From NCBI RefSeq assembly GCF_030269305.1, contig NZ_BSTC01000002.1:310001-374000 (forward strand): 64,000 nt of DNA, given 5' to 3'. The position numbers were made by a program, and so were the translations under genes. This DNA is from Kineosporia sp. NBRC 101731 (GTDB lineage Bacteria > Actinomycetota > Actinomycetes > Actinomycetales > Kineosporiaceae). The notes under the pieces are model-generated. The model saw nothing but the letters and a program-made list of their open reading frames with translations. It was not told the DNA's origin and searched no databases. Of the stretch, positions 16,699-24,300 are shown piece after piece; position 1 is the stretch's first letter; each line of letters starts with the position of its first letter.

Positions 16699-17747
16699 TC
16701 CAGCAGCAGGAGTCGACGCTCAGTGTGCTGCAGCGCACACCCCGGCGGGATGGTTCCCCGGACGCACAGGCCGCCGAGGCCCACGCCGACCCCGTGGAGG
16801 ACGGAGTAGACGACGTTCCCGTCGTCGCGCCGACCCCCGAGGGCTCACCGGAGGTCGGCCCGGCCCAAGCGCCCGCTTCGGCTCCACACCGCCGCGCGGT
16901 CGCACCGCCGGCCGAATCGCCCCAGATGGTCGCGGCGCGCCTGAGGGAGAACACGGACGACGACCCGGCTACCCTTCGACGCCGAGGTCGGCACGTCCGG
17001 GATGACGACGAAGAGCCCGCCCCGCCCGACCCGGACCTGTTACGACTGTCGACCCTGTCCAAGGGCGACCCGCAGTACCAGCAGTTGCGACGCATCATCA
17101 TCGAGACGCACCTGCCCCTCGTCCACCACCTCGCACAACGATTCAAAGGCCGCGGCGAACCCTACGACGACCTCGTCCAGGTCGGCACCATCGGCCTCCT
17201 GCACGCCGTCGACCGCTTCGACCCCCAACGCGGAGCCTTCGCCGCCTTCGCCGTCCCCACCATCGTCGGAGAAATCCGCCGCCACTTCCGCGACCGCGGC
17301 TGGGCCATGCGCATCCCCCGCCGCATCCAAGACCTCGGCCGCCGCGTCTCCGAAGCCCGCGAAACCCTCACCCACACCCACGACCGCTCCCCCACCGTCC
17401 AGGAGATCGCCCAATACCTCGACGTGGACGCCGACCTGGTGATCGAGGCGCTCGACACGGCCAGTGCTTACATCACCGTGCCCCTGCCCACGACCGCCGA
17501 CGAGTCGGACCGGATGGGTAAGGCCTTCGAAGACGCCGGCCTGGAACTGGTGGAGCAGCGGGAGACCCTGCGGCCCCTTCTGGCCCGCCTGCCGGAACGC
17601 GAGCAGCGCATTCTTGAACTGCGGTTCGGCAAGGGACTGTCCCAGGCACAGATCGCGGCCGAGGTGGGCGTCTCGCAGATGCACGTCTCCCGGCTACTCA
17701 CCAAGAGCCTCAACATCCTGCGCAGCGGACTCACACAAGAGTTCTAG
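16695..17747 (+). CDS. sigF: SigB/SigF-family RNA polymerase sigma factor with long N-terminal extension
   Basis: This is a stress/development-type group 3 sigma factor of about 350 residues. Conserved region 2 begins near residue 139 (LPLVHHLAQRFKGRGEPYDDLVQVG), region 3 contains RIPRRIQDLGRRV and region 4 the helix-turn-helix LSQAQIAAEVGVSQMHVSRLL. It is unusual in carrying about 115 residues of acidic, Pro/Ala-rich sequence before region 2; SigF proteins are commonly about 260 residues. Translation probably starts at the GTG overlapping the rsbW stop by four bases, giving coupling and balanced expression. Codon use changes sharply between about 17112 and 17420 (see findings). A strong hairpin follows. 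Confidence 0.92.
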   Translation: MIQQQESTLSVLQRTPRRDGSPDAQAAEAHADPVEDGVDDVPVVAPTPEGSPEVGPAQAPASAPHRRAVAPPAESPQMVAARLRENTDDDPATLRRRGRHVRDDDEEPAPPDPDLLRLSTLSKGDPQYQQLRRIIIETHLPLVHHLAQRFKGRGEPYDDLVQVGTIGLLHAVDRFDPQRGAFAAFAVPTIVGEIRRHFRDRGWAMRIPRRIQDLGRRVSEARETLTHTHDRSPTVQEIAQYLDVDADLVIEALDTASAYITVPLPTTADESDRMGKAFEDAGLELVEQRETLRPLLARLPEREQRILELRFGKGLSQAQIAAEVGVSQMHVSRLLTKSLNILRSGLTQEF

Positions 17748-17779
17748 AGCCTGTCCGGGGCCGGTAAGCCCCAGAACCC

Positions 17780-17819
17780 CGCTATCGCACCCGTGCACCC
17801 CTGCACGGGTGCGATAGCG
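17780..17819. terminator. Bidirectional terminator between sigF and a membrane-protein gene
   Basis: A perfect 18-bp inverted repeat (arms 17780-17797 and 17802-17819) with a CCCC loop lies between two convergent genes. Its symmetry and position fit a shared terminator, although neither side has a long U-run. Confidence 0.85.
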
Positions 17820-17821
17820 CG

Positions 17822-18268
17822 TTAGGCGGCCTGTTCTTCGTCCTCCCGCACGATCACGTGGCGGCCGGCAACGAGGACCCCGACGACGACCGCGAGCGCC
17901 AGGATCGGGATCCCGACGTACCAGAGGCTGCTGGCGGACACCGGCATGCCCACGCCCGCCTGAAGCAACTGCCAGGTGAGAACCGGGCCCCGCGTCCATC
18001 GAGCACCCTGACGGATCGCCCGGGCACAGCCCGCCAGAGCCAGGCCGACAACGGACGCCACGACCGCGAGACCGATGTCGTTCATCGGGCGTTCGGCCCC
18101 GGCACTCTCGATCGCCAAGGCCGTGGCCCCCGCCAGCAGGGCGAGCGCCTCGATGCCGACCAGGGCCGCCACCAGGAGCCGCAGCCTCTCACTCGCCGCG
18201 GCACCGGTCCCGGTCCGATCCGCCGGGCTTTCCTGGCTTGCCATCCGACCCATCCTCTCCCTCATCAT
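17822..18268 (-). CDS. Small integral membrane protein
   Basis: The 148-residue protein has four predicted membrane helices: LLVAALVGIEALALLAGATALAI, DIGLAVVASVVGLALAGC, a weaker one around VLTWQLLQAGVGMPV, and YVGIPILALAVVVGVLVAG. The tail is acidic (REDEEQAA). It resembles the small four-helix membrane proteins common in actinobacteria but I cannot name a family. The start may be the M at residue 10 rather than residue 1. It is convergent with sigF. Confidence 0.75.
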   Translation of the reverse strand: MMRERMGRMASQESPADRTGTGAAASERLRLLVAALVGIEALALLAGATALAIESAGAERPMNDIGLAVVASVVGLALAGCARAIRQGARWTRGPVLTWQLLQAGVGMPVSASSLWYVGIPILALAVVVGVLVAGRHVIVREDEEQAA

Positions 18269-18998
18269 CCATTTACCCGATAGCGATTAAACCCGTTACC
18301 CTAAAACCGAACTCGACACGGTTCCGCAGACGCGAGGTTCGTTCTGCGACAACGACTGTCAGAAGTACATCAGCCCAGACTTAAGGCTTTGAAAGCTATT
18401 CTTGCGGCGATGCACTCAGTCGGCCCCATTGGGGTCTTTTGGGCACTTCGGCCTGCGGAGTCGGCGCGCGTGCGTCAATATAAGAGTCGGAACAAGGCAC
18501 GGCTCACTCTGCGTTGAACACCCGGAAGAATCCTGGCACCACTCTTCCGGCTCTTTCACGGCGTGCACTCAGGAATGTACGCGCCGTACTAGAGCGTTCA
18601 CCAAACGCGTTCTTTGCCCCACACCCTGGGTCACAGAACGGACACGACCGATGCGAACCAGCGTTCGACCAGGCAGATTCTGTCAAGAGCAATGACCAGC
18701 AATGTATATACGCAGCGTGTTCGAACGACTACAGTCCTGCATCGTGACCGTGGGCAACGAGACATCGCGCAGATCACTCGGGGAAAACCCTTGTGAAAGC
18801 GGGCACAAGCGTGTGAGGCTGGATGCCGAATCCGGTGCAAGCACGTGAAACACAAACACCGATGACTGGGTCAGCCCGGTCACCCCGGCCACATCCCGCA
18901 AACCGGGTGAAGGCCAAACATCCACGAGCAACGGCGTCTGCAGCCGTGTCTCGAACCGTATACAACCGCCCGTTCGGGCGTGAGGAGTGGACGATCCC
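18269..18998. other. Long lower-GC intergenic region upstream of whiB1
   Basis: About 730 bases without a supported gene and visibly less GC-rich than the rest of the window. It should contain the whiB1 promoter. Two structures stand out: a hairpin with 8-bp arms (18522-18529 / 18543-18550) followed by CTCTTTC, and a CRP-like palindrome at 18790-18809. Short open frames here have no ribosome-binding sites and non-actinobacterial codon use. Confidence 0.5.
18790..18809. promoter_or_regulatory. Candidate CRP-family binding site upstream of whiB1
   Basis: CTTGTG-N8-CACAAG is a perfect palindrome, and it contains TGTGA-N6-GCACA, one base from the CRP consensus TGTGA-N6-TCACA. In M. tuberculosis whiB1 is known to be controlled by the cAMP receptor protein Rv3676. 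The site is about 190 bases before the whiB1 start, so it would belong to a promoter with a long leader. Confidence 0.5.
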
Positions 18999-19247
18999 AT
19001 GGATTGGCGCCATGAGGCTGCTTGCCTCGAGGAGGACCCGGAGCTGTTCTTCCCGATCGGGAACACCGGCCCTGCGATCCTTCAGATCGAGGAAGCCAAA
19101 GCTGTTTGCCGTCGATGCGAGGTCGTCGAGACGTGCCTTCGCTGGGCCATCGATTCCGGGCAGGACGCCGGAGTCTGGGGTGGCCTGTCGGAGGACGAGC
19201 GTCGTGCGCTGAAGCGCCGCAACGCTCGTGCCCGTCGCGCCAGCTGA
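18999..19247 (+). CDS. whiB1: WhiB1-type iron-sulfur transcriptional regulator
   Basis: The 82-residue Wbl protein coordinates a 4Fe-4S cluster and acts with the primary sigma factor. The four cysteine ligands are in EAACLEEDPE, AKAVCRRCEVVETC, followed by the turn GVWGG and the basic tail EDERRALKRRNARARR. The pattern matches WhiB1 (MDWRHxAxC, ELFFPxGNxGPA) rather than other Wbl classes. I chose the ATG giving MDWRHEAAC, as in the family; a GTG at 18987 would add four residues. AGGAG lies 11 bases before the ATG. Adjacent to pdtaS, as in M. tuberculosis. Confidence 0.95.
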   Translation: MDWRHEAACLEEDPELFFPIGNTGPAILQIEEAKAVCRRCEVVETCLRWAIDSGQDAGVWGGLSEDERRALKRRNARARRAS

Positions 19248-19736
19248 CCTTTTCGTCAGCCAACCGTAGACCAGGCCGGCGCGGGTACTGCGGTCACTCA
19301 AGTGCGTTCGATCGATTCGCCCGACACAATCGGCGGTCGGCAATCAGAACGTCAGCAGTCGATGGATCGCAGTACCCGTCGCTGATTCTCGGCGACACCG
19401 AAGCATCCCGCACGATCTGCCAGACCCGGCACCTACCGCGGTTGACTCATTCAGTCTGCGGTAGAGGCGCTTAGGCAAGGCAAACCAGAGCAACGTTCGG
19501 CGACAGGCCGATTACGGTGCGAAAGTTCCCTCCTGATACAGGAACTGCGCACCGGTTCGGTGATCGAGCACTGGCACTGATGGCACGACCACGTACGTTG
19601 CTGATTCGTCACAGGTTTCCCGCTGTCTCACCGGAACCATTTGCGGGTCCACTTCGTACACACCGGCCTTCCGGCCACTGCGTGTCCCGGAGCATCACCG
19701 TATGGATGCCCGGGACATCGTGTGTTTTGGGGCCTT
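19248..19736. other. Intergenic region between convergent whiB1 and pdtaS
   Basis: About 490 bases with no supported gene. It contains a small GCTGAC/GTCAGC hairpin overlapping the whiB1 stop (19243-19260) and a 7-bp stem (19433-19439 / 19458-19464), either of which may end the whiB1 transcript. An open frame from 19517 lacks family resemblance. Confidence 0.45.
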
Positions 19737-21236
19737 TCAGAACTCGGGCTGGTCTTCGGGGGAAACGCTGGCGATCGCCTTGCGCAGGGTTACCTCGACG
19801 ATGACGTCTGTTCCCCCCTCCGGCCCTTTCTCCCAGGTGATGCGCCCCCGCATCTCTCCACTCACCAGGGCCTGGACGATTTGTGTCCCGAGACCCGAAG
19901 CGCCGGCACGGAACTCCTCGGGGAGGCCGCTGCCGTCGTCGCGGATCGTCGTCCGCAGTTCGGCTCCGTTCCGTTCCGCGATCAGCGTGACCGTTCCGCC
20001 ACGGTCCCGGAAGCCGTGCTCCACCGCATTGGTCACCAACTCGGTCAGGACCAGGGCGAGCGGTGTCGCGTTCTCGGCCCGGAGCTCACCGAACCGGCCC
20101 TCCCGCCGGATCTTCACCGAGTTGGACGGCGACGCCAGCTCGACCGCCAGCGACAGCGTGCGTCCCACCACGTCGTCGAAGTCCACCTTCTCGCCGAATC
20201 CCTCCGAGAGGGTCTCGTGCACGAGCGCGATGGTGGAGACGCGGCGCATAGCCTCCTGCAGGGCGCCCCGGCCCTCTGCCGACTTGATCCGGCGGGCCTG
20301 CAGGCGCAACAACGCAGCGACCGTTTGCAGGTTGTTCTTGACCCGGTGGTGCACCTCGCGGATCGTCGCGTCCTTGGTGAGTAGTTCCTGCTCACGCCGG
20401 CGGAGTTCGGAGATCTCCCGGACCAGGAGCAGGGCGCCGGACCGTTGGCCCGCCGCCTTCAGCGGAACCGCCCGCATCGACAGAGTGGCGCCGTGGTTCT
20501 CGATGTGGCTCCGCCAGGGGGCCCGGCCCATGAGGACCAGCGGCAGCGACTCGTCCACCAACCCCGGCTGGTCGAGCAACGAGGTGACGATCTCGGACAG
20601 GCTCTGGTCGACGACCTCACCGAAGTGTCCCAGCCGGTGCAGGGCGGACACGGCGTTCGGGCTGGCGTAGGTGACCTTGCCCTCCTTGTCCATCCGGATC
20701 AGGCCGTCACCCACGCGTGGGGCACCACGACGCGGACCGCTCGGGGAACCCGGGGCAGGAAACTCGCCCTCGCAGATCATCCGGGTCAGCTCGTCCGCGC
20801 ACTGCAGATAGGTCAGTTCCAGTCGGCTCGGGGTGCGGGCGGCCGAGAGGTTCGTGTGCCGGGCGAGGACGGCTATGGCCCGGCCGGCTCGGAGCACGGG
20901 CACCGTCTCCTCGCGGACCGTCACGTCCTCCTGGTAATCCGTGCCCCGTTCCCGGCAGATCCGCAGCTGCTCGTAGGCCCGGTCCAGCAGTGGGCGCCGG
21001 CCGGCGTCCACCACCATGCCCACGACGTCGTCGTAGTAGACGGTGACGCCGGTGCTGGGACGGCAATGGGCCACGGCGACCCAGCCACCGTCACCCTTGC
21101 GGGGCACCCAGAGCACCAGGTCTGCGAACGACAGGTCGGAGAGCAGCTGCCAGTCACCGGTGAGTAGTTGCAGCCACTCGAGGTCGGCCTGGTTGAGTTC
21201 GGTTTGCTTCGCGACCAGGTCTTTCATCGTGGGCAT
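19737..21236 (-). CDS. pdtaS: Sensor histidine kinase PdtaS-like
   Basis: This is a cytosolic histidine kinase of 499 residues, with no membrane helices. The N-terminal 150 residues form a GAF-like domain. A PAS domain follows (about 185-285, around GLIRMDKEGKVTYASPNAVSALHRLG). The HisKA_2 H-box is EVHHRVKNNLQTVAALLRL (phospho-accepting His about residue 297), and the HATPase has the N-box ELVTNAVEHGF and G-box DDGSGLP. In M. tuberculosis PdtaS (Rv3220c) phosphorylates the RNA-binding antiterminator PdtaR and lies next to whiB1, as here. The pdtaR partner is not in the window. Confidence 0.94.
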   Translation of the reverse strand: MPTMKDLVAKQTELNQADLEWLQLLTGDWQLLSDLSFADLVLWVPRKGDGGWVAVAHCRPSTGVTVYYDDVVGMVVDAGRRPLLDRAYEQLRICRERGTDYQEDVTVREETVPVLRAGRAIAVLARHTNLSAARTPSRLELTYLQCADELTRMICEGEFPAPGSPSGPRRGAPRVGDGLIRMDKEGKVTYASPNAVSALHRLGHFGEVVDQSLSEIVTSLLDQPGLVDESLPLVLMGRAPWRSHIENHGATLSMRAVPLKAAGQRSGALLLVREISELRRREQELLTKDATIREVHHRVKNNLQTVAALLRLQARRIKSAEGRGALQEAMRRVSTIALVHETLSEGFGEKVDFDDVVGRTLSLAVELASPSNSVKIRREGRFGELRAENATPLALVLTELVTNAVEHGFRDRGGTVTLIAERNGAELRTTIRDDGSGLPEEFRAGASGLGTQIVQALVSGEMRGRITWEKGPEGGTDVIVEVTLRKAIASVSPEDQPEF

Positions 21237-21281
21237 GCGGCCACTCTAACGAGGGCTGCAGGTCGTCACCGGCGGTAGAGG

Positions 21282-21309
21282 CCGCGACGGGAAAGTCGTA
21301 CCGTCGCGG
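21282..21309. terminator. Hairpin between gdh and pdtaS
   Basis: Perfect 9-bp arms CCGCGACGG (21282-21290) and CCGTCGCGG (21301-21309), extended by GAGG/CCTC with bulges, 46 bases past the gdh stop on the minus strand. A terminator is likely although there is no U-run. Confidence 0.55.
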
Positions 21310-21354
21310 ACCTCACATCCGGAGGTTCAGCCGCGTTTGCTCAGCATGGGCCGG

Positions 21355-24300
21355 TCACACAATGCTCCGCAGCGAGCGCAGCACCACGGACAGCGCGGCC
21401 ACGTCGGCTGCCTGCAGCCGTTCCACGTCCTCCAGCGTCATGCGAACCCGGGTCACCCTCTCCGAGTTCGCCGCCTCGAACTCGGAGATCCGGTCGGCCG
21501 GCTCCCCCGGGCCCGTCTTCGTGAGCACGGCCACGGTCAGCGACTCCAGCGCCGCGTACAGATCGGCCCGCAGAGAGGCCCGCGCCTGCAGCTTCCAGCG
21601 GTCGCTGCGGGGCAGACCAGAGATCCGGCGCAAGAGTCCCTGACCGCCGTAGCGTTCCGACAAAGTCAGGTAGACCCGCGCCACCTCCGCCGGGTCGGCG
21701 CCCAGACGGCCGGCGATCTGGGTGATGTCGAGCAGCATGTAGCGGGTGAGCAGGCCCGCCGCCTGCCGGGCCAGTGGCTCCGGAACGCCCCGCCGCTTCC
21801 ACTCCTCGATCTCCGCCGCCAGCACCGTGCGCTGCTCGGGTGCGACGAGCTCGGGGATCTGTGGAGCCAACTCGGAGATCGCCGGGCCGAACCGGGCCAC
21901 CTGCTCGGCGATGTCGATCGTGCCGGGCACGGCCTGGATGAACCAGCGCACCGCACGGTCCAGCAGCCGACGGAAGCCCAGGTACAACGCTGCCTGATCG
22001 TTGGTGGAGAGCAGACCGTCGAGGGCCTCCACACTCCGGGCGAAGCTCTCGAAACCGAAGATCTCCCGGGCCACGATATAGGCGCGGGCGATCTGCTCGG
22101 GCTCGGCGCCGGTCTCCTCCTGGCAGCGATGGGCGAATGTGATGCCACCCCGGTTGACCATGTCATTGACCAGGCAGGTGGTGACGATCTGCCGGCGCAG
22201 CGGATGCGCGGCCAAGGCGTCGCCGTACGCCTTGCCGATCTGCGGCGGGAAGTAGCCCGTCAGCACACGGTCCAGCCAGGGGTCGTCCGGCAGCTCGGTG
22301 TCCACGATGTCGTCGGTGAGGGTGAGTTTGGCGTAGGCCACCAGCACGGAGAACTCGGGCGAGGTAAGACCCAGCTCGGCAGTTTTCCGGTCAGCGATCG
22401 TCGTATCGTCCGGCAGGTGCTCCAGGGCACGGTTCAGGGCGCCGCGGGCCTCCAACGCCTGGATGAATCGCTGGTGCACCGGCAGCATGCCGCGGGACTG
22501 CTGACGAGCATTACCGAGCAGCACGTTCTGCTCGTAGTTGTCCCGCAGCACCAGCCGCGCCACGTCATCGGTCATCGACGCCAGCAGTTCGGTGCGCTCA
22601 CCGGCGTCCAGGCGACCGGCGGTGACCAGTGCGTCCAGAAGGATCTTGATGTTGACTTCGTGGTCGGAGCAGTCCACCCCAGCCGAGTTGTCGATCGCGT
22701 CGGTGTTGACCCGTACCCCGCAGAGCGCTGCCTCCACGCGGCCGAGCTGGGTCAGACCGAGGTTGCCGCCCTCACCCACGACACGCGCCCGAAGATCGCG
22801 GCCGTTCAGCCGGATCGCGTCGTTGGCCTTGTCTCCCGCATCACCGTGACTCTCGCTGGAGGCCTTGACGTAGGTGCCGATGCCTCCGTTCCAGAGCAGG
22901 TCGACCGGCGCGCCAAGGATGATCTTCATCAGCTCGTTCGGGGGCATCGCGGTGCGCGATGCCGGGATGCCCAGCCGCTGGGCGACCTCGGGCGTGATCG
23001 GGATCGACTTGGCACTGCGCGGGTGAACACCGCCGCCCTTGCTGATCACATCGGTGTCGTAGTCGGCCCAGCTCGAGCGGGGCAGGCGGAACATCCGTGC
23101 ACGCTCGTCGTAGGACTTCTGCGGATCGGGATCGGGGTCGAGGAAGATGTGCCGGTGGTCGAAGGCGGCCACGAGTTGCAGGGCCTTCGACAGCAACATG
23201 CCGTTGCCGAACACATCGCCGCTCATGTCACCGATGCCGACCGCCGTGGTGCGCATCGTGGAGACGTCGTGGCCGAGCTCGCGGAAGTGCCGGTCGACGC
23301 TCTCCCATGCACCCCGGGCCGTGATGCCCATGACCTTGTGGTCGTAACCGACCGAGCCGCCCGAGGCGAACGCGTCCCCGAGCCAGAATCCGTAGCAGGC
23401 AGCCACCTCGTTGGCCAGGTCGGAGAACGCGGCCGTGCCCTTGTCCGCCGCGACGACCAGGTAGCTGTCGTCACCGTCGTGCCGGAAGACCCGGGGTGGA
23501 GGCACGATCCGCTGGGTGTTGTCCTCCATCACCCGGTTGTCGGTCACGTCGAGCAACGAGCCGATGAAGCTGCGGTAGCAGGCGATGCCCTCGGCCAGCC
23601 AGGCATCACGGTCGACCGCCGGGTCAGGGAGTTGCTTGGCAACGAAACCGCCCTTGGCACCGGTCGGCACGATCACGGCGTTCTTCACCATCTGGGCCTT
23701 CACCAGGCCGAGGATCTCGGTGCGGAAGTCCTCCCGGCGGTCGCTCCAGCGCAGACCGCCCCGGGCCACAGCGCCGAACCGCAGGTGCACGCCCTCGACC
23801 CACGGCGAGTACACGAAGATCTCGTGGGCGGGCCGTGGTGCGGGAAGGTCCGGCACCACGTGCGGATCCAGCTTGAAGGCCAGCGCCCTGCGAATGCCGG
23901 TCGCCGGCTCGGCATCGTCCTCGAGCAGGTACCGGTTGGTGCGAGTGGTGGCCTGCACCAATGCCAGGAACGACCGCAGAATCCGGTCCTGGTCGAGGCT
24001 CGAGACGTTGTCGAGGGCCGTGGAGATCCGGGTCACCAGGTCGCCGACGGCTTTGGCCCGGCCTCCGGCATCCGTCCCGTCGACGAACTGGTCCGGGTCG
24101 AAGCGTGCCTCGAACAGCTCGACCAGCATCACGGCGATCTCGGAGTTGGCGACCAGGCAATCACCGATGTAGTCCTGCCCGAAGGTGGATCCGGTCTGGC
24201 GCAGGTAGCGGGCGTAGCCGCGCAGCACCGAGACCTGTCGCCAGTCGAGGCCCGCCGTCAGGACGAGCCGCTCGAAGCCGTCACTTTCCGCCTCACCCCA

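Noticed and set aside
17040-17684. 214-residue minus-strand frame within sigF
   Set aside because: It exists because of the C-ending codon patch in sigF; the sigma factor is unambiguous on the plus strand.
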